DNA of 64,000 bases, taken from contig JAJEKV010000009.1 in the NCBI GenBank assembly GCA_021234155.1, positions 11,292,546 to 11,356,545 of the forward strand. Reading direction: 5' to 3'. Position 1 is the first letter of the stretch, and every line of letters starts with the position of its first letter. The notes under the pieces are model-generated. The model searched no databases, was not told the origin of the DNA, and worked only from the letters and a program-made list of their open reading frames with translations. A program made the position numbers and the translations under genes. This DNA is from Isoetes taiwanensis. Its lineage: Eukaryota; Streptophyta; Lycopodiopsida; Isoetales; Isoetaceae. This document shows positions 42,277-53,935 of the stretch, piece after piece.

Positions 42277-42637
42277 GGGCTGCCACAAAAACCCTAGCAC
42301 ACAGCCCGGAAAACAGCAGATTTGAGCACTGAAACAAAGACAAACATGCAGGTATCATACACCATTGGAAAGCTCTCTGAACCAGCTTTCCAACAAGCCC
42401 AAGCACATGAAAATCTGACACCGGATGTGAGAGATACAGTCCATCGAAGTGTCTACCGGTTGCCACAGAAACCCTAGCACACAGCCCAGAAAAGTGCCAA
42501 TTTGAGCACAGAAACAAAGCCAAGCATGCAGGTACCATACACCGTTGGAAAGATCTCTAAACCAGCTTTCCAACAAGCCCAAGCACATGAAAATCTGACA
42601 CCAGATGAGAGATATGACCGATCAAAATTCTGCCGCC
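42277..42637. repeat. tandem pair of 180-bp repeats, second copy
   Basis: Units at 42277-42456 and 42457-42636 match the first pair in order and also end in 'gatcaaaattctgccgc', so the whole two-unit block was duplicated. Confidence 0.9.
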
Positions 42638-45144
42638 TTCAGAGAGTAAGAATGGCGCCTGAAGAGGAGAAGGGCAAACCACTGAACAAGCATAGACTTA
42701 GAAAACCATAAACAACCATAAATATTACTAAGGTACCCACGATGTCTTTAAGATAAAATGGACAAGATGAGAGCTAGCAATGCCTGTGAGACAAATTAAA
42801 CGGTACTCTAAGATTCCTTAAAAGTGCACAAGATTTGGCAACCTATCAAATTCAAACAACATGTTCTATCCAAGAAGAGTCATTTTAAAGTAGCATTTTA
42901 AGTAGAATCAAGTAAGGTGGAGTTGCATAAAGGCCAAAATTGCAATTGCAAGGTTGAAGGCCTAAAAACTCTATGATTAGAAAACTATAGACAGACCTAG
43001 ACATAGCCATAAGTGCAACTTCAAAAGACCTATTCTAACTTCTCTTTCAACAACAAAGTTCAAATCGCACAACAACTATAAATGTCCACAACCAATAAGC
43101 AAGCATGCCAAGCATCTTAAGAATATGTAACACAATTAGACAGACCCAGATGAGGTCAAGGAGCCAAGCAAGGCGCAAAAATGTTTGATAGACAGGGTAG
43201 AAAATATTGCTAATATCTACATCTCCAAATAATTTGCCACTTCTGCAAAGTCACAAGTCTAATTGTTGTAATGTACAAAGCAACAATTTAACAAGATTCG
43301 GCCATCTATTAATTCCTTGGCTTACATCCAAGTTCATCACAAAAACCTGTTCAATGTCGGCCCCAAGGCACCCAACAAAAGCAATTAGGTAGAACAAAAT
43401 TCAGAGTAAGATGCAAAAATGTAATAGGCACGATTTCTTGTATCTCTGCAAGCATCTTTGAATATACAAGCTAAGAGGTGCTAAAATGAGAAATAGCAAA
43501 GAAAAATGGCTTTAAAATAACCATGAGGTCTTGCTCAACATGATCCATGCCACATCTAATGCAATGTAGTCAAGACTTCCCAATTGTGGCTAGATACAAA
43601 ACTGAAGACAGTGAACGAGTGTGAACGGTTTGCACGAAGATACAAATAAAAGCAACTAAATAAGCAAGATGTCTAATATCTACTCAAATCACAGACTCAA
43701 CCACTCCCGTATCCCAAATGTTCACACATTAAAACATACTCAAAGCCACTCTACATAACTCTCGAAAAGTGCTTGGGAAATAAAAAGGGGGAGGATTAAA
43801 AAATCTGGGCAAAATAGTACACATTAATGCAACATCATAAGTGCAACAGAGCAACAAGAGAAGCAAAAATTTTCAATTTCAACTCTTAATCTCAATCTAG
43901 AGCTAAAACAACAACAAAATTTCAAGAATGCTACTAAAAACTATCAAGAAGAAAAACTAGAAAGGAAAGATTGCTTATCTAGAAATGGCTAGTCTGTCAC
44001 CAACATCTCTATTTTCCGTGCGCATAAAGCAGCGAAATAGAATTGCATGGCGAATTATATTGCATAGCATCCCATGCTTTTCCAATCTGGCTCCATCTCT
44101 ATCATCGAAAGATGCAAACAGAAAACGACTCCGTCATCTAAATGCAAAATTCTACATGGCAATCATCTCAGAGTACAATCACTACAAAAAATTTCTGATT
44201 CTCTAAATGAGAAATGAAATGACAATTTACCTTTTATTCACCCGACTTTCACCCATGAATCCTTTACCATATGGAGAAGTTTCTCCCTAAAAATCATGGA
44301 GAACCAGTGGTGAAACTTGGAGAATTGATGGTAAATCTTGGACTGTATTCACCATTTGTTCACCTCAAATTTACTATCAGCATTTCTACTTCTATTCTCC
44401 ATACATTCACCTTGTGAGCTCAAGACCTGCTTTCAAGCAAGGATTTGCTTAAGATCAATAATTGAATTTGTCACAAATTCTCCATCTTAGTGGAGTGAAT
44501 GAAGCAGTGCTGCAAAATAGCCCAGCTAGGTAGAAAACAATTGTATCAAACAATTGCTATAGGTATGCAGACAATAGCCAATACAAATGTCACCCTTTGC
44601 GTGTATATACTGAGTAAATGATACTGGTGTGCACCATAAGCATGTCCACAAAGTGTCTCCAAAGCACTTCCCATTCCTATCCATGCACTTGCCATTCCAT
44701 ATCTTAAAAGCTTGTGCAAAAGATGTTAACTACAGAATCATACACCAACCAATACTTAGGTTTCAATAACTGAAATATTTGTACTTATTACAAATTCTAC
44801 AAGCCAAAGCATAGACAATCTTTACAGTGCCAACCATGAGCCATGGCTCCATTAAACTACATCATTCATGAAATGGAAGAAATCCAAGAACTTCAAAGTA
44901 CGTCTTCAACTACAATCTTCAAGTAATAGCTTTCTCTGCTTCCCTTTATTGGTGTCCTATAAATCAAACAATCATCTCACCATTAGAAATCAAGGAAAGA
45001 AATAATGGATAACAGTAAGAATAAAAACCTGGATTAATGGGACACAAGCATTCGTCAGCTTGGCTTGTGCATTCTTCAAGTAGTGAGACTCATTTGCTAT
45101 AACCATCTAATGGAGAAGACAACAAAATCCATTTATAACAGATC
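42638..45144. other. AT-rich host-like DNA without recognisable gene
   Basis: Long A/T-rich stretches with only short frames on both strands. Nothing matches the transposon families in the window. It could be intergenic or a long intron of a minus-strand gene with the exon candidate at 45298-45447. Confidence 0.5.
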
Positions 45145-45310
45145 AGGACTAACATTTTATGGTGTCTCCTAGGCATTAAAATAGGTGCAGGAAGACTTCA
45201 CGTTAAAATCAGCATGTGCTAAAGCTATTTATAAAAGGTCAGGACTAAGATTTTATGGTGTCCTCTAGGCATGAAAATAGGTGCAGGAGGACTTCACCTT
45301 AAAATCAGCA
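45145..45310. repeat. tandem duplication of about 90 bp
   Basis: 'tcaggactaa(c/g)attttatggtgtc...ctaggcat(t/g)aaaataggtgcagga(a/g)gacttcac(g/c)ttaaaatcagcatg' occurs at about 45145-45218 and again at about 45237-45312. The right copy includes the 3' splice-donor end of the candidate exon, so an exon-intron junction was copied. Confidence 0.8.
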
Positions 45311-45447
45311 TGCACAATATCATCCAACACTTTGGAAACAATGTCATGTGATATGATGTTAAAGCTTCCATCAAGATTTATTTTCTGCTTCGGATGGACT
45401 AGTTTAAAACCTTCCTTATTTGCTCCCGCACTTTGTGACAAGACAAC
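45298..45447 (-). CDS. candidate internal exon of an unrecognised host gene
   Basis: On the minus strand, 150 bp between an acceptor-like ...CAG and a donor-like AAG|GTGAAGT encode exactly 50 codons in one open frame. The product includes GANKEGFKLVHPKQKINLDG, SFNIISHDIVSKVLDDIVHA and DFK. It has normal protein composition and symmetric phase, and lies in low-repeat DNA. I do not recognise the family. No neighbouring exon could be identified with confidence. Confidence 0.4.
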
Positions 45448-46538
45448 CTGTTGGAACAAATCGTGTGTTTTAATGAAAGATGAATAAGCTGTTGTCACAT
45501 TCAACAAAAACAATGGCGCAAAAAATTGCATTCAGTGCATGAACTAATCAAGATAGGTTCAAACTGTTATATCTCTGGCGTCTAGTCTCAGCCAAGACTT
45601 CAACATCTGCAAATACCAGGAGAACTGGATTGAATGTGGATTGATTAACCATAAAATATTTATTATCAAAGGACCAGATGCATAGTGAGCACAATTACAA
45701 ATGCTCCTTCTATATGGCCTTTCCTTCACTTCATAAAATTTGCCAAAGGTGGAATAATGCATAAGTTGTTTTGACAAAAAGATGAGATGCCTTATGCAAC
45801 AATAACTGGGGCAGAAATTTGGGAAGCAATTAAACATCTTGTAAGTGCCTAAATGCCAACAAAATGCTTTCTATAATGGACAAGTGCGCCAACATCCACC
45901 AATGAGCAGGAGGAAACTAGGTAAGTTCCAAAGCTTCTTTTAAACAAAACAAAAAATATCTTACCGTAGCCCAATTTAGTCGCAATGATGATGGAACAAT
46001 GACTAAAACCGGCCAACTTTCCTTAAAGCAAGTAGCTATAGCAATCGCCTGTCACATCCCAAGAATCATGAAAAGGTGACCTTCAGTCTAGCAAGATCAT
46101 GTTTTTCGTTCCCTTCATATTGTTACGGACCAAATTTAGCATTTCTTGCACGTGAACGGATATAGAAGAAGAAAAGTTTGAATGCTGGGAATTAGACGTT
46201 TTCTTGTAAAAGGGGATTAACAAGACAAGTAATCCTGCAAGATTATCTTGCAATCTGCTAATCCTGCTGGACTCAAACATAATGTAAAGACTCTTCCGGA
46301 ACATTTCATGATTTAATCTACGAATCTAGTATAGAGGATATATCCTATTGCATGAATGTATGAGCTATTGACCTGTTCAGAGCGAGCGCCGGCTAATCCG
46401 TTGGGCGCAGCTTCCCAATCCGTCGCTGCTTCCGCGATCGTCGGTCATCGATGTTGTATAAACCCTAAAATATTACTAAGAATTCCTATAGGTTCCTTTA
46501 CAATTAACGTCCCCCTTATTCTCCACCGTTTACCCTAT
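45448..46538. other. host-like non-coding DNA
   Basis: No supported gene. A GC-richer patch at 46380-46460 would be antisense to a possible minus-strand first exon or 5' UTR, ending in a CAG|GTCAAT donor-like site at about 46372. The evidence is weak. Confidence 0.3.
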
Positions 46539-46556
46539 ATTCTCCACGTGGAGAAT
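46539..46556. promoter_or_regulatory. 18-bp palindrome with G-box
   Basis: ATTCTCCACGTGGAGAAT is a perfect palindrome centred on CACGTG (46545-46550), the plant G-box bound by bHLH and bZIP factors. It lies upstream of the candidate minus-strand gene. Confidence 0.45.
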
Positions 46557-46845
46557 GCGTGGAGATAGGGAGGGGGAATGTTATTTTTTTTCTAGTGCGC
46601 AATGCTGTCGATCTAGAAGAGCTTTTGGATGTGTTGACAAAAACGAAAAAGCAATTTGTTCCTAGTATTTTCTATGACAAAGGACCCAAACACAGAAAGC
46701 AGGGAAGAACTTGCACAGGCCAAAAGCAAGCAGGCTGCGGGATTAGAGCTCGTTCACCATCATTGTAAAAAGGCTCACCTTTTACATGGACCATTGCCTG
46801 CATCGCCGATTAGCACAGGGCAAAACAGGGTCCCTCTCCGGCGAT

Positions 46846-46853
46846 GGTTGCAT
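46846..46853. repeat. left target-site duplication of LINE-2
   Basis: GGTTGCAT precedes the pentanucleotide tail and recurs at 60708-60715 after the truncated 5' end of the LINE. Confidence 0.75.
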
Positions 46854-46949
46854 AGAATAGAATAGAATAGAATAGAATAGAATAGAATAGAATAGAATAG
46901 AATAGAATAGAATAGAATAGAATAGAATAGAATAGAATAGAATAGAATA
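46854..46949 (-). repeat. (TATTC)n 3' tail of LINE-2
   Basis: About 19 tandem copies of the pentanucleotide (plus strand agaat). On the element strand it follows the last LINE sequence directly and ends at the target duplication, so it is the 3' tail of the retrotransposon rather than an independent microsatellite. Confidence 0.8.
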
Positions 46950-47597
46950 TACATTAACGTCCCTCAGGCCGTGAGGCCCCCGGACTTGTGTAGCATCCTG
47001 CGAGCTCCCAAAGGGTGCTGCCAGCAAACAGACGCATAGGTTTTATGTAGCCATCTAGCGGGCTTCTCTTGTTCTTTATATTACCCGCATCGTGTTTATA
47101 GCTGGCTTCTTGGCCATACACAAATGCATCGCTATAAACAGTTTTGAACTGTACTTTGTGGGCTTCTCTGATCCGCCTCATCCGTGCTTTTCAGATTATT
47201 AGCCCTCTCTCTTTGTGCACCCCCCGGTGTCTTATTATCATTTCTTTTATAGCTTTTGCTACATCTGTGAGTGTCTCTTCTTTGTCCATCAGTGCTGGGA
47301 GTGAAAGATCCCACCTGACCTTGTTAAATTTGGACCTTATGTCGGTGTAAACCGGGCATTCTTTTACCATGTGCTCTTCGTCTTCTATTTTTCCTGAGTC
47401 ATATACTCGGCATATTCGCTCTGCTCTATCTATTTTCCTCCATCTATCTTTCTCAATTCGGAGGTCGTGGCTTCCCATCCTGAATCTGGCCAGCGTTCCC
47501 CTGTTACTCTTATTCAACATGCTGCTTTTGTAGTGATATGCCCTATCTGTCCCCCTGGATTGAAGGTTTCCAATAGCCAGTTTGCCTTAGGCCCTGT
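46950..47597 (-). pseudogene. ORF2: LINE-2 ORF2 C-terminus and 3' UTR
   Basis: The open piece 47520-47191 reads LNKSNRGTLARFRMGSHDLR and then a Cys/His cluster, CRVYDSGKIEDEEHMVKECP. The C...H....C spacing resembles the zinc-binding tail found after the RT in several non-LTR families; the first Cys pair appears reduced to one. Just upstream the frame near 47.6 kb (ANWLLETFNPGGQIGHITTK) continues the RT protein that is cut at 58698, with one slip near 47.52 kb. The 3' UTR runs to the pentanucleotide tail. Confidence 0.75.
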
Positions 47598-48180
47598 TGT
47601 TTGGGGTCTGGGTTCGGGAACTCCTGGAAGACAGCCCTCTGTGAGGACCCGTGGATCTAACAGGAGAGTCCGGGGGACTATGTCACGCGGGATTTGCTGA
47701 AAGAGAAGAAAAAGAAGAGAACAGAACAAATGAGAGAAAGATGATAAGCTTCCTTGATATCAATGATGAAAATACATGAGCTCTCGAAATAGAGAGAAAA
47801 CTGAAAAGAGACAAGACTCAAAACTCATCTAAAAACTTATGAGCTAACTCTACTCATATATATAGTACAATGGCCTTGGGCCCAATATAGACACTCTGGA
47901 AGATCTCGGTGCCGACTCCTGGAAGGAGGCCTGATTCTGGTGAATGTTGGCGGTGCCTCTTGAAGTGCCTCGAATCACTGCGACGCCGACGCGGGCCGGG
48001 CGTCACTTGTCCGAAGCGGCGCTCTTGTTGTTGATGTAAGGCTTTGATCAAGGTTGGTTACGCTGCTTAGTCTTCTGCGAGGCTTGGATGTCTCGACCCG
48101 TGGTTGGATCGAGGATCCTTAAGCTTGACCTGGTCTGTCGTATGCATGAATAGTCCCTGCACGGAGGCACAGGACTAACA
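47598..48180 (-). repeat. 3' LTR of the Tat-like gypsy element
   Basis: This 583-bp LTR has TGTTAG...AAACA ends on the element strand. It matches 58113-58697 with small indels. Outside it, 'ccctgt' (47592-47597) pairs with 'cactgt' (58698-58703) as an imperfect target duplication. Confidence 0.9.
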
Positions 48181-48193
48181 CTCCCCCCCACCA
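48181..48193 (-). promoter_or_regulatory. polypurine tract of the Tat-like element
   Basis: Plus-strand 'ctccccccccacc'-type run (ggtggggggag on the element strand) directly abuts the LTR start. Confidence 0.8.
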
Positions 48194-51100
48194 AACGACA
48201 CTCAGAGTGAAGAAAAGGAGGAAGCGTTTGAGGGCTGAAGCCATCGGCTCTGAAAGTGATCCTCACGGGAGTGAGGGACGGGCACCATTATGGTAATCGG
48301 CTTATGAGATCTTGGCGTTTGAAGAGCTTGAGGTGTATTTTGGCCAAGGGCGTGATCAGCATCAATAAGAAAGCGAGAGCGCATCATGTCTTCAAAGGGC
48401 GGCGTGGGCGCCGGAAGAAATGTACCGACATTCCATGAGGAGACAGGAAGGCCAAAGGCACCGACGGCTGCATTTGGATTGCTGAAAAAATGGGGCCGCC
48501 GATTTAAGGAGCTCAACAAAATGCATTTGAGGGCAGCACAAAATCCTGCTTGAAGATGGACCGGAAGGATCGGTGAGGTGGAGGCATTTTGCAAGAAGTT
48601 GTTGAGACCATGAAGCGCATCCGCGGCTGTTGCCAACCACGCCATTAGCAATGTAGATCCAATTGGTGGTGTCGTCCCGAGTGGCACCTTCTTCCCAATG
48701 TGAGCGGCTAACAAAACGCGTGGATCCCACCGAGATCCGTCGAGATCCGAGGTGGTGTCCACTGCATGACCATCCATGACCTTGGTCCAAAACGGAAGGC
48801 CAATCGGAAGTCGGGGAACCTCAGGGGCGTGGAGGTGCGCCCAGGAAGCATAGGAGAAGGAACCATGCCCGTGGGCGTGGGTTCTTGAAAGCGATCTCCG
48901 AATTGATCGACAAGATCTGGATCAAGTGCCCGACACCAACGATCCCAAAGAGAAGCGTAGAGTCGTTGAGTTGACAGAGGGCTATCCCATCCCGTGGGGA
49001 CCGCCTTGCTATCCAACAGAGCTTGTAACGGATTGTAACCAGCGAGGTGCGGCATATAAATTTGTGCATAGGGAAGATCTTGGGATGTCCTAGATACTTC
49101 CTAATTTGTTGCAGCTTCCGCTTGCCGAGATAAATGATTGGCAAGCTCGGGGCATGTACTCGATGAAAAGTTTGGGTCCGGCGGGATCCGCAAAGATATG
49201 GATTGTTATCCCCGGCACCCATTGCGCAGTGGGGTCACCACGAAAAGTCGGCGTGGCCCATTTCCAAAGTTTTTTTCCGTATCACCCGGATAGAAATCAT
49301 GAAAGATGTAAGCCATGGGCTGAACCACTCACGAAGGTGAGAAAGTCGGGATCGGCACGGTGTATGAGATCAAAGATCGACAAGGGCCAAAGACAACCCT
49401 TTGTCTTCAATGGAGAGTTCCGCCAAATCCAAAGAAAATCAAAGATCGCCGGGGATATCCACAGGGGCCATCACCGCGCCACTTTGAAAGGAAGAGGTGG
49501 CGCCGAGCAACCACATAATCATGATAGCGAGGGAGCTGGGAAGTCCACCGGCATTCTCGCGAAGAATTGAAGTCCGGGCGCCAAGTTTGGCTTGAGCCTC
49601 ATCGCCAGATCAATAGCTTGCCGCAGTCGTTGTTCGAGATCACGGATCCGATTGTCCCTTTCGAGTAGCGGAGGGATCGGTCACGGACCCGCCGGAGAAG
49701 GATTGACCCGAGGAAGATTTCCCGGTGTATTGAGACGGCACCGCAAATCTCCGGCCATCTAGTATTTTCTCGCCGCACCTCGTAGAGCTGATCTTGAAGA
49801 GAGGTGAGCCGAGAGGTCCGTAGAAAGCCGAGCCGCCAAGGAGGCTTAATTTGAGCGCCCCGGGCTGAAAGATTCCGAGCTTGAGTGCTGAAATTTTCAC
49901 CGCGATTCAGTACAAGGCATTGAGTTTAGCAATATCCGTGTCCTTGGTACTTTCGGGAGAGCGGCTTTGGACTTGTTGTGCTCCAATAAAGTCTGAATTC
50001 GACCGAGCTGAGCCCTGTTGTCGGGAAGTTGGCTGACTTGAGCTTCACGTACTTTTGAGATCTGCATGAGCCAGTAAGAGAGCTTCATGCTTGTCTTGAA
50101 GTTTGGCCTCCAAAGTTGCAACTTGGGCGATTCGCGGCTTGAAGGTCTTGGTGTACCGCATCAGAGGCCTCGAGTGCCCGTTGAACCCCGCTCATAAGAG
50201 CGTCTTGGGATTCTTGTAACTTAAGAGCAGCAGCTTGAGCATCCTGGCGATATTGTCGATACAACAACCGACGTGGGTGTTGTGGTGGTGGAGCTTTTTG
50301 TTTGCCCGGTTTGGGAGGTCCAGGAAAAATGGTGTGAAGTGGATGGTGTAGCGGAGGAAGAGACAAAGACATGAGTGTGGACTGTGGTCATGACCATGGG
50401 AAGATGGGCGTGATGTGCCAACTTTGTGAGTGATTGGAAGGGAGCGCCGGAATTATGAGAATTTGGTGGTGTGGGAGGGAAGTAATGACGGATGAGGGCT
50501 TGAAAGTGCCCTCCCACGTAAAACTTCGAAAATGGAAGTGGTACCCCGGCGGTCCATTTCTTGGAGAAGACGATAGAACATCATTTGGGGCCAATCTATG
50601 TGGTGTTTGGAGTGTGTAGCGATGGGACCAGGTTATAGAAAGGCTTATTGATATGGGTGTTCTTGATAGAATACCCAAGGAATTTCATACGCCACGTAAA
50701 TTTAACAAAGGTCTCGTGAGGCTTGTCGATATTGGTCGACGATGGACATTGGCATGATAAGCAGGTGCACCAAACTCTGTGGCGTCAATATCCTCGTGAT
50801 ATAGCGAGACCATGATACACAAGGAGTGTGCAAGGGAATATGAAATACCTCGGAGAAATCAAATGTTGAGTCAATGAAATAGTGGTGCCATCGACCACAA
50901 GTGGTGTAACCTTAAGGGCGTTAACGATATTGGCGATGAACTACAGAACTGGGTCGGTCGATTTGGAGCCGGAAGTTCCATTTGAGAGAATTCGTAAAGT
51001 CTGGTGTCGTTCAAAGAATCGCTTTATTGGGGCCAACAAGGGCTTCCGCGGAAAGTGGGCGTCAAGAAAGATACAGATGCAAAAAGGGCCGGATCCTTGG

Positions 51101-51600
51101 GAGCAGTAGCTTGAAGTGTAGAAAATCTTGGGGCAGCCATGGGAATGATGTGCGGAACGAAGAGAGATGCCAAAGGCGGAAGACGAAAGTCGAAAGCACG
51201 GAGAACGAAAGAGAGAGGAAACGAAAAGGTTTGTTTTAGGGCTAACAACCGGAGGCTAAGAGGTGTGAAGAGTCTTAAACCGAACCGCTGATGGTGCCAG
51301 ATGTCAAAAGATGCGTAGAAGGGTATTGAGAGGCAAAATTTTGGCTAAGTCCCAAAAACGTAAGGGAGAAGCAATGAACGGTGAGGATGAGACGTGTAAG
51401 AAAGATCGGATGTGACAGATGGCAAATAACACCCATTAATGTTCGACCCGGTGAAAAGAAGGAATGGCATTCAATGCGGCAACAACTCGAAGGGGATATC
51501 ATTAAAAGGAATGTGTCAGAAGGTACCATGGCTAGATATGCGGCGGGAGAACAGATTCTCATTTTAGAAACAGCCTTGCATTGCAAACACGTTGGCGAGT
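48194..51600 (-). pseudogene. long post-integrase region with broken extra frames
   Basis: About 3.4 kb follow the pol gene before the polypurine tract. Minus-strand pieces include a Pro-rich patch then a coiled-coil-like stretch near 50.4-49.9 kb (YRQDAQAAALKLQESQDALM, then VREAQVSQLPDNRAQLGRIQ) and patches at 49055-48202 (PLSTQRLYASLWDRWCRALD; GLNNFLQNASTSPILPVHLQ). They could be one large protein broken by frame slips. Tat/Athila elements often carry extra frames after pol, some env-like. No transmembrane segment or signal is clear here, so I do not call it env. Confidence 0.45.
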
Positions 51601-53130
51601 TGTGTGATTGGTCCACGTCGACAAGGAGTTCCTCAGTTGGCTATATAAGACGAACCGAGAGAAACGAAGGCATCCGATGGCGCCAGCGGTATGGCTGCTT
51701 CCGGCTTGAACGAAGATTGCACAATGCCCACTAACCGCCGTGAGTGGATCACTTGTAAGATGAATTGTGCGGATCTCTGGGCTGCCACCACCGTGGCATT
51801 CGCATGGACGGCTGGTGTGCCGGGATGGCTGAACATCCCGACCCGAAGACCAACGGGATGGAGGTGGTTCTGCACCTTCGCTGGGATCCGGAGCAGAACC
51901 TCTACCATCTCCTCCGCATCACCTCTGCTCCGAACCCGGAGTAGAGGGTTTTTCCTCTTAGGACTTAGTAGATAGGGCTCTCGAGCCCGTTTTTTGTATA
52001 TAGGGCGTGCCCATAGCGAAATATTTGCTTTGGGCATTGCCCACATTTTGTAAAAAAATCTCCACTATAATATAATCTACCGCCTTTCTAGTCACCGCCT
52101 GCGGGTGTTTTTGCGTCTTGAACTGTCTCTCGTGGTGATGTTCACTTTCTCGTGTGATGAAATGCTTTGAGAGGCGAAAACCATTAACCAATGTAGGTAA
52201 TGGAGTGCCATCTAACTCAGCTAGTTGGAAAAACGCTTGGTCTAACCACTTGAACAATTTGATAAGGGCCAAACCAACGAAACTTGAGTTTACCCGAAAA
52301 TTTTGTACACGGAATCATAAAGAAGAACCAAATCTCCTTCTTTGAATGTTTTTGTCTTCAAACGTTTGTCATGTAAAGATTTTTGCAACCGCTATTGTCC
52401 ATGAAGAACACGAATATAAGCATCCCTTCGAAGTTCATCCAACTGTTCTAATTGATAGACCCGTTCTTTGAGAAGCGGTTGGTGGATTATGAGCGAGAGC
52501 CAATTGAAAGCGGTGTTGGAAGGATGTATTCAAATGGCATGAGAGCTTCCCCACCATAAACCAATTTAAAGGAGTGTGACCCGTAGCAATCTTGAAACAA
52601 GTATTGTAGGCCCAAAAACGATAGGAAGTTTTGTCTCCGCCAATGTCTGGGAAGCGTCACAAATTTTCTTGAGAATGGTGACCCGAGTTTTGTTGGTGCT
52701 ACGCCAACCCATTGCCTTGAGGATAGTAAAGCGTGCTCTTGTGATGATGTATCGGGAGATAATTCGTCCACTCTTTGATAGTATGATTGATGAAATGAAC
52801 ACCACGGTCACCGACCAGCTCCGTGGGGCAGCGAAATCAGCGTGATGATTTGTTGATAGAGGACTCTAGCTGTGCTTGCGCAGCGTTGTTGTCGGGGAAG
52901 TGCACAAGCTTCCGCCCATTTGGTGGCGTGGTCGGTGAGAACGAGAATGTATCGAGACACGAAGTGTGCCTCGCAGAGGATCTATAGGTCCCACAAAGTC
53001 CATGCCCCATTTGCTTTGAAGGGGAGGCGTGGCGGCCGGCGTCAAGGGAAGAGTCACGGGCGGGGCGCCCCACCCGGCCCGGCAAGCGTCACACGTCTTG
53101 GGCATGGGCGTGAGCATCCTTGAAGAGTGT
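51601..53130 (-). pseudogene. int: integrase of the Tat-like element, broken
   Basis: The core start SKWGMDFVGPIDPL is visible near 52.99 kb. The end-of-core motif SFKLVYGGEALMPFEYILPT lies near 52.53 kb, and the C-terminal module QLAELDGTPLPTLVNGFRLS near 52.2 kb. The last motif is typical of the Tat/Athila branch (non-chromovirus, no chromodomain). A short frame at 52046-51633 continues past the stop of integrase and may belong to the extra region. Several breaks interrupt the gene. Confidence 0.75.
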
Positions 53131-53935
53131 GGGCCAATAATACCCGGGCCGAGAAAGGATTTTATGCGTCTTGGTGGTGTCACCATGAAAATGACCACCA
53201 CCGAGCCCTTGATGAGCTTCTCGAACAATGTCCGAACTTCATGAGGTAGAACACAGCGGCGAAGGATGGTGTCCTTACCCTTTTGTAGAGATGTCCAAAG
53301 AACCATGGTGTAGTCACGGACCTCTCTGGGAGAAATTGATGGCGGCACGGATTGTCGCTTGGCAGGAGAGAGCGTCTCATCTTCTGGTGGAAGAGCACCT
53401 GTGAGGAGGTACTGCTGAAAATCATGGAACCAATGTGGTGTTGCCGTGACTAAAAAGAGCTGAGCATCAGGAAAAGCGTCTGAGACCCCAGTTGCGGGAT
53501 CATCTGTGTGGATGCGTGAAAGATAATCCGGAACAACATGAGATTTGCCAGCCTTATGAACGATTTCAAAAGGAGCAAATTCTTGGAGAAGAAGGACCCA
53601 ACGAGCAATGCGGCCCGTGGGCGTGGACTTGTTGATCAAATAGAGAAGTGCTTGGTGGTCCACAAAGAACTTGATTTGACTGCCCAAAAGGTAATGACGG
53701 AAGCGTTGGACACAGAAAATGAGACCCAAAGCTTCACGCTCCGTGGCAGAATAGTTGCGCTCAGCAGAATTGAGTTTTCGGCTGGCGTAGCGATTTGGTT
53801 TATCAGTGTGCGCATCATATTCTTGAGAAAGAACAGCTCCAATAGCAAACGCCGAGACATCGACATGAACGTGAAAGGGCTTGTCCCATTGAGGAGGAAC
53901 AAGAACCGGTGCTTGAGTAAGCAAAAAGCTTCACC
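53131..53935 (-). CDS. pol: RNase H and pre-integrase part of the Tat-like element, open
   Basis: The frame 53924-52866 is open for 352 codons. It shows the RNase H start (FHVHVDVSAFAIGAVLSQEY), the catalytic-helix block NYSATEREALGLIFCVQRFR, HYLLGSQIKFFVDHQALLYL and the spacer AGKSHVVPDYLSRI, then the zinc-binding pre-integrase part (CDACRAGW near 53.08 kb) and the start of the core. The wording of these motifs resembles Tat/Athila rather than chromoviruses. Confidence 0.85.

Noticed and set aside
43985-44206. 73-codon plus-strand frame in host DNA
   Set aside because: No splice or promoter context and no recognisable motif; its length is within chance.
46559-46865. Lys-rich plus-strand frames near 46.6-46.8 kb
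   Set aside because: They look partly protein-like (DLEELLDVLTKTKKQF), but there is no start or splice context and the frame ends in the LINE tail.
46782-47027. Frame with SILFY repeats
   Set aside because: It is the translation of the TATTC pentanucleotide tail of LINE-2.
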